Positions 12,501 to 24,900 of a stretch of 64,000 nucleotides of DNA are shown one piece after another. Under the pieces are notes generated by a model, which did no database searches, was not told where the DNA came from, and saw nothing but the letters and a program-made list of their open reading frames with translations. The position numbers and the translations under genes are program-made. Within the stretch, counting starts at the first letter, position 1. Every line of letters starts with the position of its first letter. Where the stretch lies: positions 35,228,475 to 35,292,474 of the forward strand of contig NW_026622808.1 of assembly GCF_023065955.2 (NCBI RefSeq), written 5' to 3'. This DNA comes from Ursus arctos (taxonomy: Eukaryota > Chordata > Mammalia > Carnivora > Ursidae).

Positions 12501-15500
12501 AAAGAAGAACGGTAAAGCTGTCTTGTTGAAAAGAGGCCATCTGACGTGTTGGCCTGTTGCCGAAGCAGTCAAGGGATGAGGGAAGGGAACTCGTTTCTTG
12601 CAGATGGAGGAGGTCAGGAGCATCGGCAGCCTCCCGTGTCTGGAGCACGTGGCCCTGCTGAACAACCCCCTGAGCATCATCCCTGACTACCGAACCAAGG
12701 TGCTGGCTCAGTTCGGAGAGAGGGCCTCCGAGGTAAGCTGCCGGCGCGGCTCTGCTCTGGCAGAGAGACGGGCTGGATGGAGTCTGGCTTTTCCCGGGAG
12801 GTGCTGTCCACTGTTCTGTGCCTCCCTGCTTCGGAAGGACAGCTGGCCCCGAAGGGCCTTTCAGTTCCGGGAAGCCTGCTGCCTTCCCAGGAACAGGCTT
12901 CCCTGCCCCTTCTGTGGGGGCGGCGGCTGCCCTGGTTCCCGCTGGCTCCTGTCCTGTCGTCTCTGTCAGAGCTTCGGGCCAGGAGGGCTCCCCACCCACC
13001 AGCAGGCACAGACTGAGGGTGGAGGGACTGTCTTCAGCTTGTTAAAGTCCTGCTGTCTTTTATAGACTGCAGACCTTAAAGGGTTTGTCCCCCTTTGCCA
13101 GCGCGGCCCAGCCCAGTGTCTGCTGCCCGCTGCGTGCGATCTGGCCACCTGCCGCCGTGCCAACCGCACAGATCCTTAGCCGGATTCACCTGTCTTTTTG
13201 CTTTCTTTTCACTCTTGGGCAGGCCCTCTCCCCCTCCTCCCCAGATCCCAGGCCAGAGGATACCCGGGCGTCTGTTTGCATCCTCCCCCCCCACCACCAC
13301 CCTACTCATCTCTTTCCAGCCCCGAGTGCCCCTTTCTTCACACCGTCACCAAGACCGTGTTCACAAGATGTCCTTTCCTCTTGCCCTCCCAGGCTGCATG
13401 ATGTGGTGTCAGCTCTTCCGTGGGCCCTTGGGACTGTCCTCCGTCGACCACACTGTCACCCCTCCCTGCTTGCTAATCATAGCCTCCTCCTGTATTTGTA
13501 GATGGGGGTCCCCACCCGTTTGCCTATTCCTCGTCACCCTGTGTTTGCCCTCCTGGTTCCCCAGCCCAGAGGCCCTCCCCTTACTCTTCCTGATCTGAGA
13601 GTTGCCATAATTGGGGGCTTCGTTCAGGTCACCACCTTCCCCCACTTCCAGCTGCCCAAGAGGCCATCACGGTGGATCTTGCACCCCCTGCCTCCCCTTC
13701 TCAGAAAGGGACTCCCAGAAATGGCCCGGGCAGTGTGGGACTCCCAGGTCATTTCGATGGGGGGTGAAGAGCTCACCCGCCAGGGGGCAGAGCCTCCCTT
13801 GGTCTCCTGTGTCCTCTTGGGGCCTGGCCCACACCTCGGCAGGGCCCCTTCCACTCTGCTCCTGTCAGCCCCTATGCTGACAGCTGTTCTCTGAACTCCG
13901 TAGGTCTGTCTGGACAGTACAGCAACCACAGAGAAGGAGCTGGACACCGTGGAAGTGCTAAAAGCAATTCAGAAAGCCAAGGAGGTCAAGTCAAAGCTGA
14001 ACAACCCAGAGAAGAAGGTGGGTCTTTGTGTGGGAGGTGACAGGAGTGATGGTGAAGAGCGAGCTGAGGGAGGAGCTGGCTCGCAGTGGAACCGGGCCGC
14101 GGAGCGCTCAGGGCTCCTGTGTCCTGGCTGCACCCCTCCATGTCCTGGCTGCTTGACCTTGGGCAGGCCCCCTCCCCTTTGTTCTCCCGGCGTGAGGCGG
14201 CCCGTGGCAGCACCTGCCGTGCGGGGTTGCTACGGACCAGGCAGGACCGCCTTCACCATCACCCGCCTGTGAGAGCTGGGGGCTCCCTCCTCCCCAGTGG
14301 TCGTGTCGGGTTCTGTGCTTCCTGATCTTTCTCTCCTCCCCTGGGCTGACTTGAGCACTCCTCCTCAGATCATTGAGGATTCCCGGCTCTCAGCTACCCC
14401 CTGCGTCCGACCCAGCGGCTCCCCTCCCAGCGTGGCTCCCACCTCTGCCTCCCTGCCCCAGCCCATCCTCTCCAACCAAGGTAATTGCGGATGTGTCTTG
14501 CCAGCTGGCAGACTGGCACAGGTCCTGCCTGGGCCTCCTGGCTGGGCTTGGGGGAAGATGCCGGCAGGATTCAGACACAGGGAGGGCATGGTGCTGTCTA
14601 CAGAGGCGGGGAGGGGGGGTGCCGGCCTGATTTCAGCTCTCTTGTTTGCTTAGCGAGGGCCCCAATTGGCCTGAATCCCACATCCGGTTCCCGTAGGATC
14701 CCATGGGTTTCTAGTGGGGCCCTGAGGCTGCCCTTTGAACAGGCTCGGGGCTGCTGCTCATGAGGACCCTGCTCCCCCACAGGCAGCGTGGGCAGACTGG
14801 CTCCTTGCTAACGGGACGCCAGGCCCGGTGACTTTCCTGAATCGGGCACCCCGACCCCTCTGTAGGAGACTTTGTTTTATCCTATTGCCTCATCTCTGTG
14901 GCTCTCGTGATGGGATCCAGCCCCAAAACACTGTGTGTGTGGGGCCAAGGTGGGCTGTCCGTGGACCCGTGGAAGACCAGTTCCCTTCACCTGCCCATTG
15001 TCTTAGCGTTTTCAAAGGGCTTTCACCTCTGAACCCAGGCATCCTCGGAGATGAGTGAGTGAAGCAGGTCCCATGAGAGTGTCTGCTGGCCCGGCCCCCA
15101 CGGAAGAGGGGAGGGTGTGCCGTCCCGAGTGGAGCCAAGGCTCGGGACACACAGGAAAGAACGCCGCCCGCCCGCCCGGGCTCCTGGAGACGCAGAACTT
15201 GGTGTGAGGTCTTGGGAAAACAGTTTGACCCTATGTTTCAAGAGCCAGAAAAACGTTCCCACCCCTTGACTTGGTAACCCCGCCGGTGGGGATTTTATCT
15301 GAGTGGGATAAGTTCATGGGGAAGGGGGAGGCGAAATGCTCACTGTAGCATTATTCACGCTGACAAAACATGGGGTGTGACAGGCGTCAGAGGATGCAAG
15401 GGAGATCGGGCTGTGGTACGAACTGCTCGGCTGCCAGCGCATCAGAGGGGGGGGGCTGGGTAGGAAGAAAGGAGGAGCGCTCAGGTGGAATGGGAGCGCC

Positions 15501-18500
15501 TGTGGCCGGGCAGCACACCAAGGTCATGACCCTGAGGTAGGAGAGAGAATTCAGGAGAGCGGATTGGTGGTGTTAGGGGCCAGCGTTAATTGTCAGTCCG
15601 CTTCTAGAACACTCTTGACTGAGAGATTTGGGTTTTATTTTTTTACCTGGAAGGGGAGGGGGGTTTGTATCACTGCAAAGAAGCTTCCCTGCCGCCGGGC
15701 CCAAGCCACCAGCGTGCGCTGCCCCGTCACAGCCCCGGCCAGCCTGCGGAGAAGCCGAGTGACTAGGCTTCTGGGGGACGGGCAGATGCCACTGGTCCTC
15801 GAGGCCGGGCCCCAGCCGGTTCTTAGTCCGCGTTTGTTGAATTGATGAACGAGTGAATGTGTGAGTGAACGAGCAAGCGGAGATCCAGCCGGTAAAGCGC
15901 AGACCGTAGGTGCGGGGAATGAGGCGTCTGCCCCGGCGCCGCGGCTGCAGGCAGCCCCTGGTTGGGCAGGAAGGCCTCTGCCCCGCTCCCAGGGACGTGT
16001 CACAGAGTGGCTCACTATAGTCTGCCCCCCCCACCCGCCCCTTTCCCGGCTACCAGACATTTAGACGTCGTCTCCAGATTTGCACCTCTCACGAATAAAA
16101 CTGTAGTGGATGTCTTTGTGTGCACATCTCTTTCCTTTTTGTGAGAAACAACAGAATTCGGGCCCCATCTAGGCACTCTGATGCCTCTCGTCTCATCCTC
16201 GGAGTGACCCCTCCTGACCACTTGTTTGTACAGTCCACGGTCCAGGAAGGAAGCAGAAAGACTGTCCCCGTCCACATTTCCTCAGTCCCAAACAGGGCGT
16301 GGGTGGGTAGCAGCAAGAAAACGTTGCCTTCTCTCACTAAGGTGGGGGACTCTGCTGGGGGTTGTGTTCAGCCGTGTGCTTCCCGTCCAGGGTCTTGCCT
16401 GGATGGGCCAGGATTTCTCCCTGAGGGAGCAGCTCTGCTCCCAGCCTGCACCCGCCCATAGAGGTAAACACGCTCGTGGTACACCGGGCGCTCCCCTGTG
16501 AACACCGAGCCTCGGGGTGTGTCAGGAGCTGTTAGCCAGCTTGTGGGAGCCGTGGAGGAGTGTGGCCGGTAGGGGCTGACGGATGACATGGCAGTTGATT
16601 CTTCAGCCGGGTCCGTAGAGAAGCGGTTAGGAGCAGGCACCCGGGAGGGAGGCCGCTCAGCGTGCAGCCCAGCTTTCCGGGCCGTGTGCCTTCAAGCAAC
16701 CTGCAGCCTCTCTGAAGCTCAGTTCTCGCAACTGTAAAGTGGATGTACCCTACTTCATCGATTCTAAGATGCACCCGTTTCCACCCTGTGACTTCTCTGA
16801 AATTGAGATGCGTCTTTCAGTCAGTGGCCTCTCATAGTCGCTGTCAGCCAGCTGGTATTCGTGACGGAGTCGTGTGAAAGCCTTCCGTGGACACCTGCTA
16901 AGACCAAGATGGCGCCCCATCCACGCATCTTAGATTTGATGAACTGTGGTAAATAATGAGAGGCGTGCATGAGCTAATGCTGGGGAAGCGCTTAGCACTG
17001 CTCCTGGCTCCTCAGGAATGGTCAGGAAGGGCTTCCCTTCCGTGCGTCCTTACCGGGCGATTCCAGATGACCAGGACGGTGCCCCTAAGGAACCTGGAGG
17101 TGAGCTTGTGTGCCCAAGGGAGAGCAGGACAGGTGACGTGGGGGCGTTTGCAGAAGGGAGAGGCACGTCTAGAGCAGAGGGCTTTGCACTGGAGGTGGTA
17201 TGCGAGGTGGACCTCAAAGGACGAGAGAATCCGAGCGTGTGAGGGAGGAGAGGGCTGGACTCCGGGAGAGAGTAGTGCGCTTCCTGCATGGCTGTGTGCT
17301 TGCCGCCTTCCTGCCTCTGCGTAGCGCCTGCTGCTTTGCTCGGGGGGCGGGGGGCAGGGGGTCTGGGCTTGGGCTCTTGGCTTGGCTAGTCCGTGGGCAG
17401 AGGACCCGGGCTGCACGAGTTGTCCTGTCCCTGGGGGGCAGCTGGGCTGCACAAGGGTCCGTGACCTCTGGAGCCAGGCAAGCCCTGAGCTCCTTCAAAC
17501 CTCTGTGAAACTGGGGGTTGGTGTTCAGTGTTCTGCCAGCTAGCTACATTTAGGACAATGTTTTTAGAAAGTCTTTATCCTCCACCCCTGTGGAAAATGT
17601 CTGGAGCGAAGTAACAGGCCCGGGCAAGCTGTATTCATCAAACAGCGTCAGCAGGGTTTAAGAACGCCATGTGTTTCTGGGGTGCATGAGTCCGTGTGCT
17701 GTGCATGGAGGTGGCCTAGAGGGAGGGTCAGTGGGGAGCATCCTGCGGAAAACAGACCGTGGGTGCCGAGCACAGTTTGTCCTTGCCAGCCCAGAGGAAA
17801 ACAGCCTGCGAGAAGGCCTGGCCCTCCGCGTGAGCGGTCCGGAGCCCTTGCGTGTCTGTGAAGCTCATAGAGGTGTTCTGTTAGTGGGGTGGGGAGCCGA
17901 GTTCAGTCATTCTCCTAGAAACAGGTTCCAGGAGTGAGCACGTTGAAGGCTCTTGATGGACATACTGCCAAACTGCTCTCCCAGCGGGCAGGCCAACTCA
18001 TGTCCCACCGCCTGCCTCTGCGCAGTTAGGCCAAGGCCAGACCAGGCTGTCAGACCTTTGCCAAAGTGAGGCAAAACCGAGGTCACGTTTCAGCTTGCCC
18101 TTCGGTTCCTTGTGGGGTGCGCCTCGGTTCCTCTGTTCTTTCTGACGGCCATTCCTTTGTGGAACGGCTGCTCATCCCTGTGGTCTCCTAGCGGGGTTTC
18201 CAGCCCCCCACTCCCATCCTTGTTATCTGGGAGAGCCTTTTATAGATCAGAGACACACATCTTTGTCAAGTATCGCAAGTACTTTGTTCTTTCATTTTAT
18301 CTTCGACTTCTTTTCTTGCAGAAGTTTGGTGATTACATAGTCACACACCTGTCAGTTTCTTCCTTTGGATTTAGGATTAGAAAGTCTGTCCCTGCCCTGA
18401 GGTTAGATAAGCAGTCACTTGTTCTTTCTTTGAGGTTAAGATTTCCGTTTTTAATGTTTTCTTCTGTGATCTGTGTGCCTGGGTTGGGGGGTCCGATGTG

Positions 18501-18924
18501 GCCCCCAGCCACGTCAGTAGCCTGACGGCCCAGCCCTGTTTGTTGAATGGCTACTCTCCCTGCCCACCCTGCCCGCCCGCCCCTGGTCTCTCCAGGTATC
18601 ATGTTCGTGCAGGAGGAGGCCCTGGCCAGCAGCCTCTCATCCACCGACAGCCTGACTCCCGAAGACCGGCCCATTGCCCGGGGCTGCTCCGATTCCTTGG
18701 AGTCCATCCCGTCCGGACAGGTAATGCGCTCCTGCTGCTTCTGGGGATCGCTTGTGTCTGTGGACTGGCTCTTCTGCCTAGGGCCGTCCGGAAGTAGGAC
18801 TTGCCTGGGCTGGAAGCTGGAGGTGGCCTGGCTCAGTTGGGGCAGATGCTGCCGCTGCCTGGCGCACTCTGCTTTGTGATGAGCACTTTGTCTTCCCTGT
18901 CGGTCCATCCGTGTGTGTGTATCC

Positions 18925-18961
<37 letters not shown>

Positions 18962-21900
18962 GGCTCATAGGAACAGGCAGTTCTCTCACTAGCCCCTAGG
19001 GTCCTTAGGGCCTATGAGTGGACTCCCCTGGGACAGGCAGTTCAGAAAGCCCTCGGGGGGGATTGTTTGGGTCCACATCCATCAGGAAGAATTTGTCCAC
19101 TGTTGCCTGGCACGCTGGGCTACTCTGCCCGCTCCTGCATGTTACCCTAGTAGTCTGGGACACACTGTGACTCCAGCACCTCTGTGGCTGCTGCTGAGGG
19201 CTCTGGAACTTTTCCTTCTGTCCTGGGAAGAGAGGAGGAAGGCAAGTGTGATGCGGGGGTTCTGCTTGGTCCCTGGGCCTCCATCCAGCCCTGACTGTGT
19301 TCAGTAGTCCGGGGTCACGGCCCTGTGACTCTGGGCAGTTTGCAGAGTCCGCTCTGTCCCAGCACTCCTTGGCACTCCTCCCTTCGCTCTCCCCAGGGTC
19401 ACACGGTAGGAAGTTGCCGGGCCCTAGGTCCTCAGCACTGCCCAGTGACCCCTGGGAGGGCCTGGCCGGGTGCTGCGTAGCCTCTGCCCGTTGAGATCTC
19501 TGCGGGCCAGTTGTCACATTGCTAGACTGTCCATGTGGACGCTCTGGGGTGGCATGAGGAGCACTTGGGTGCCAGACCTAGGGGCACTCGCTGAGCTGCA
19601 GAGCGGTGGGAGGCTCTGGCTCAGGGCCTGGTGGCGTGGGCTGGGGCCAGACAGGCGGCAATCTCAGCCCCGCTGTGCGCTGCTGTGTAACTGGCTGAGT
19701 CTCTCTTGGCCTTTCTGGGCCCCAGAATCCACCCCGAGAGAAGCGCGGGGATGGTGAGGAGCTTCCTGCAGGGTGGTGAGCTGGGGCAGGCTGCCTGGCT
19801 CAGGGTCCAGCACCCAGTACATGCCAGGGAATGGCTACCGCAAGTCGGGGGCTCACTGCATGTCCTCCTTTGTCAGGCACCTTCTGATGATTTACGGGAC
19901 ATACCCGGAGCTGTTGGCGGTGTGAGGTAAGGAAGAGGTTAAGAAGGCATTCTAGGCCTTCTGCACATGCCCAGCTGGGGACTAGTGGGAACCAGTTGGC
20001 TTTTGTTAACAATCTGTTCGTAGAAGTCCTTCAGAGCTGTTTCTTCCTTTAAATAAGTAAACAGCAACGTGGTAGGCTCTGGTCTGTTTCCAGATTCCAA
20101 TCCCTGAAGTTAGTTTGACACATTATCCCACACTAGGGGTCAGCAGATCAAGGCTGATTTGGTACACGGCCTGTTTTGTACAGCCTGTGAGCTGAGAATG
20201 ATTGTTATATTCTTAAAGCACTGTTAAAAGAAAAAGAGATTATGTGGATGAGCTCCTCCAAAACCTGAGGTGTTCACTCTCTTATCCTTTCTAGAAGTTT
20301 CCTGACCCTGTTCTATATATGCTTTTTCATGGAGGGGAGCAGTAGCCAAGAGGAGATAGTTTTTGTTTTTTTTAAAAGATTTTATTTGTTAGAGAGTTCA
20401 CAAGCTGGGGGCAGGGGGTGGAGGGAGAGGGAGAAGCAGATTCCCCGCTGAGCAGGGATCCTGACACGGGGCTCAGTCCCAGGGCCCTGATATCATGACC
20501 TGAGCTGCAAGCAGACATTTTATTTTATTTTATTTTATTTTATTTTATTTTATTTATTTTTCGGTGCAAAATTGGTGGTTTATTAAAGCACGGGGACAGG
20601 ACCCGTGGGCAGAAAGCAGACATTTTAAACCACTGAGCCACCCAGGTGCCCCAAGAGGAGCTAGAATTTAAATGTGAAAGTCCTAAGACCCACCTGCCTT
20701 ACTCCCTGACTCCCATCCCAAAAGCCACTGGGTACCCCTGAAGGGAACCATTGTCAACAAGTGACTTCATGGCCTTGAGCTCACATTCCCTTTGGGGCTC
20801 ACAGCCAGCATCTGAGTGACTGAGAAGTCTTTGTGGTGCTTTTGTTGGGGGAGCCTGGGTGGTATGGGTAGGACAGGGCCAAGCGTCTGTGGTCTGAGCC
20901 CTGGGAGGGGAGACTCTCAGCTGAACTGGCAGTCCTAGCGTTCCAGCACCCCGGCTCCCCACTGGGGCACTTGTCGTGGACACGGGCTCAGCTGTTTGGA
21001 AGGCTTGTGGGACCCTCGCGCTGGTCCATCGAGCCAGGGTTCAGCGGCAGGCTCTGCATGTGGGCGGTGGGGCCCGCCCGGCCCAGCATGCCAGTGACCT
21101 GGGTCTTTTCCCCACGCAGCCCGGAGCACGCGGAGCCCGAGGTTCAGGTGGTGCCCGGCTCTGGCCAGATCATCTTCCTGCCCTTCACCTGCATCGGCTA
21201 CACGGCCACCAACCAGGACTTCATCCAGCGCCTCAGCACCCTCATCCGGCAGGCCATCGAGCGGCAGCTGCCCGCCTGGATCGAGGCCGCCAACCAGCGG
21301 GAGGAGGCCCAGGGCGAGCAGGGCGAGGACGACGACGATGACGAGGACGCCGCTGAGAACCGCTACTTCGAGATGGGGCCCCCGGACGCAGAGGAAGAGG
21401 AGGAGGGCGGCCGGGGGGAAGACGAGGAGGACGAGGAGGAGGAGGAGGAGGAAGGCGAGGAGGAGCGCCTGGCCCTGGAGTGGGCCCTGGGCGCCGACGA
21501 GGACTTCCTGCTGGAGCACATCCGCATCCTCAAGGTGCTCTGGTGCTTCCTGATCCACGTGCAGGGCAGCATCCGCCAGTTCGCCGCCTGCCTCGTGCTC
21601 ACCGACTTCGGCATCGCCGTCTTCGAGATCCCGCACCAGGAGTCGCGGGGCAGCAGCCAGCACATCCTCTCGTCCCTGCGCTTCGTCTTCTGCTTCCCGC
21701 ACGGCGACCTCACCGAGTTCGGCTTCCTCATGCCGGAGCTGTGCCTGGTGCTGAAGGTGCGGCACAGCGAGAACACGCTGTTCATCATCTCGGACGCCGC
21801 CAACCTGCACGAGTTCCACGCCGACCTGCGCTCCTGCTTCGCGCCGCAGCACATGGCCATGCTGTGCAGCCCCGTGCTCTACGGCAGCCACACCAGCCTG

Positions 21901-24900
21901 CAGGAGTTCCTCCGCCAGCTGCTCACCTTTTACAAGGTGGCGGGCGGCTGCCAGGAGCGCAGCCAGGGCTGCTTCCCCGTCTACCTGGTCTACAGCGACA
22001 AGCGCATGGTGCAGACGGCCGCCGGGGACTACTCGGGCAACATCGAGTGGGCCAGCTGCACGCTCTGCTCGGCCGTGCGGCGCTCCTGCTGCGCGCCCTC
22101 CGAGGCTGTCAAGTCCGCCGCCATCCCCTACTGGCTGCTGCTCACACCCCAGCACCTCAACGTCATCAAGGCCGACTTCAACCCCATGCCCAACCGTGGT
22201 ACCCACAACTGTCGCAACCGCAACAGCTTCAAGCTCAGCCGAGTGCCGCTGTCCACGGTGCTGCTGGACCCCACGCGCAGCTGCACCCAGCCGCGGGGCG
22301 CCTTCGCCGATGGCCACGTGCTGGAGCTGCTCGTGGGCTACCGCTTTGTCACTGCCATCTTTGTGCTGCCCCATGAGAAGTTCCACTTCCTGCGTATCTA
22401 CAACCAGCTACGGGCCTCGCTGCAGGACCTGAAGACCGTGGTCATCGCCAAGACCCCAGCGACTGGGGCCGGGTCCCAGAGCCCCCTCATGGAAGGCCAA
22501 GCCGCCGAGGACAAGGCCAGGTGAGACCGAGCACAGGCTCTTGGTGGGGGGAGGTGGGGAGATACCGTGTGTGAGACCATTCAGGGGTCCTGAGACCCCA
22601 GATCGGATGTGAGTGGGCCCAGGGTGGGCCCGGGTCCTCTCTTTCTCCCCGGCTTCTGACGAGTGTCAGCGTTGCCCTTGGCTCTCTCTGACACCCCGTG
22701 CCAAGCCTTACTGTGCTGTTGAGCCATATACCCCCTTTCAGGAAGAACTGGGTTGCTGAGGGGCTCTCTCTTTGCACATAATTCTGTGAGTTCTTTCCAA
22801 AGGAACTTGTTGGCTGACAACAGCAGAGTCTGAGATCTGAGTTTGAGAGCCGGGTGGTTCCCTCGTTCAAAGCTCCTTTCTTTCTTGCAGCAGGGGAGAC
22901 AGAGAGGGAAGTGGTGGCAGCCTTGTCCTGTTCTTCCTCCCTTTGCTCCTGAGCCCTCTGTCTGGCTTCCCCCTGGCTCCCTGCCTGGGTTTCCCTCCGG
23001 GCCATCTGGAGATGAAGCTAGAGGGAGGCCTGTGGGCAGCTGTGGTCATACCCTCAGCTCACCCGCACCCAAGACTCCAGAGAGGGCCTTGTGCCCTGGA
23101 GGGTTCCCATTTTCTGCCCCTGCCCCCTGGCTTCACACGTGCTGGGGCTTCCCCAACCTGGGCAGGAAAGCTTTTCGTCTGTTGTTGGTCCTCCTGTCCT
23201 CTGAGATACAGCCTCATTTTCTCCTCTGTTCTTGTGGATAGTGGAGACCCTGTCTTCACCCCAGCATCTCATGGCTTCTGCCTCTAATCCCAGCCCCCCA
23301 ACTGAGGCTCCCAGCTTCACCCTGGATGAATCGGGTACCATTCTTGGGCCCCGCTTAAGTCCCATGCCCTCCATAGAGACGCCATCAGGTCTTCAGGTGC
23401 TGGAGAGCAGCTCGTGCCCGAGGCACCCTGCGTGGCCTTCCCTCCTCCCTGTCTCTGTGCTGAGGCCTTGAGCGGTGACACCCTCTCTCCATTTCCTTGC
23501 TGTCCCCAAGCCTGGCTGGAACCTGCCCACAGTGGGGACTGCATGCAGAAAATAGGTACCCTGCTCTACCCCAGCAGGCACATCTCTGCCACAGGACGAG
23601 AGGGGGGACAGCCCAGAGATTTCTCTCAACAGCTAGACTGTCCCAACTGAGAGGATGATGTCCGAAAGATCCCCTCAGCCTGGGCACAGGCATGTAGGCC
23701 GGTGGTAGGGTCCTCCCCACCTCGGGGGTCAGCTCCTAAGCTGAGCTTTCAGGGCTCTAAGCTTTGTTCGGTCTTGTGATTGGAACAGACTGGTGAAAAC
23801 CGAGCGTGGCCATGTGTATGGTGGTGGGGTGGGGTGGGGTGGGGGGAGAACCTGGGCTGCCTGAGGAGGATCCAAAGGCAAGCTGAGGGGCCGTTTGGTT
23901 TTGGTTCTCCCCTCCGGTTGCATTCAGGTCCCAGGCCTGGGCACCTTGGTTCGCACTCTCTGGAGTGCCATTTCTGATACTTCTGCTGCCTTCTGAAAAG
24001 GAATTCTTAGTCCATGGACCACACCTCTGGCCGTCCCAGCCCTGGGGTACCAGACTGCCTGTCTTTCCCTTAACTACTCATCTCCCTTCTGAGAGCAAGT
24101 GTCTGGCACTTTCTCTTTGTTCTGTCTTTCTGTGGGGAACCTGGAGATGACATCTCCGGGTGACCTCAGACGTGGCCCTTGTTCTGTCACACTCTGAGGT
24201 GTGTGATAGGACTCTCCGCTCAGGATCCTGATGCTAACACTGTCTCTCTGGGGATTGGAGTTGCAGCAATGACCAGCGGCCCCAGGAGGCCCCAGCAGAG
24301 GCTCCAGCTCCAGCCCCGGCTCCAGCTCCAGCCCCAGCCCCAGCTCCAGCCCCAGCGGAGGCGCTAGCGTTAGACTTGGCCCCGGTGGAGGGCCCAGCTC
24401 CAGCCCTGGAAGAGCCCTCGGGCCCAACAAAGGCCTCAGGCCCAGTGGAGGCTTCGGCCCCAGCAGAGGCCTCAGCCCCAGAGGAGTCCCCAGAGGAGAC
24501 CCCAGCAGAGAGCCCAGCCCCAGCCTCTGTGGAGGCCCCGGCCCCAGGCGAGCCCCAGGTGCAGGCGGAGGCCCCCGCTCAGTACCCAAGCGAACAGCTG
24601 ATCCGGTCCACCTCGGAGGAGAATCAGATCCCCTCGCACCTGCCCGCCTGCCCGTCGCTCCGGCACATCGCCAGCCTGCAGGGGAGCACCATCATCGACC
24701 TCTTCCACAGCAGCATCGCCGAGGTAGTGGCCACAGCCCGGGGCCCGCTGGCTGGGCCTCCTGTGGAGAAGGCTGGAGTCGGGGCGGGGGCTGGCGGAGG
24801 TCCTGGGCTGCCCGCCGCTGGTCCGTTGTCTTCTCTGTCACCACCTCTTCCTGGCCACTCCTTGCCTCGGGCCCCAGACACGCCCCGCCCCACTCCCACC

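Larger units (their letters stand above)
14481..18595 (+). other. NISCH: NISCH 4.1 kb intron
   Basis: Contains remains of old repeats: a degenerate L1-like stretch near 15250-15430, a MIR split by a DNA-transposon-like insert (16685-17015), and antisense L1-like sequence near 17920-18450. The rest (14490-15240, 15440-16680 and 17020-17900) is GC-rich single-copy sequence without a recognisable exon. Confidence 0.65.

Noticed and set aside
21480..22376. A 298-codon plus-strand frame within the same exon
   Set aside because: Another frame of the same GC-rich exon; Arg/Ala/Pro/His-rich product with no recognisable domain.
20935..22386. A 483-codon open frame on the minus strand across the large NISCH exon
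   Set aside because: It is the shadow of a GC-rich exon with G/C-ending codons. The plus-strand frame is the conserved nischarin sequence with correct splice phases. The minus product is low-complexity with no recognisable domain.
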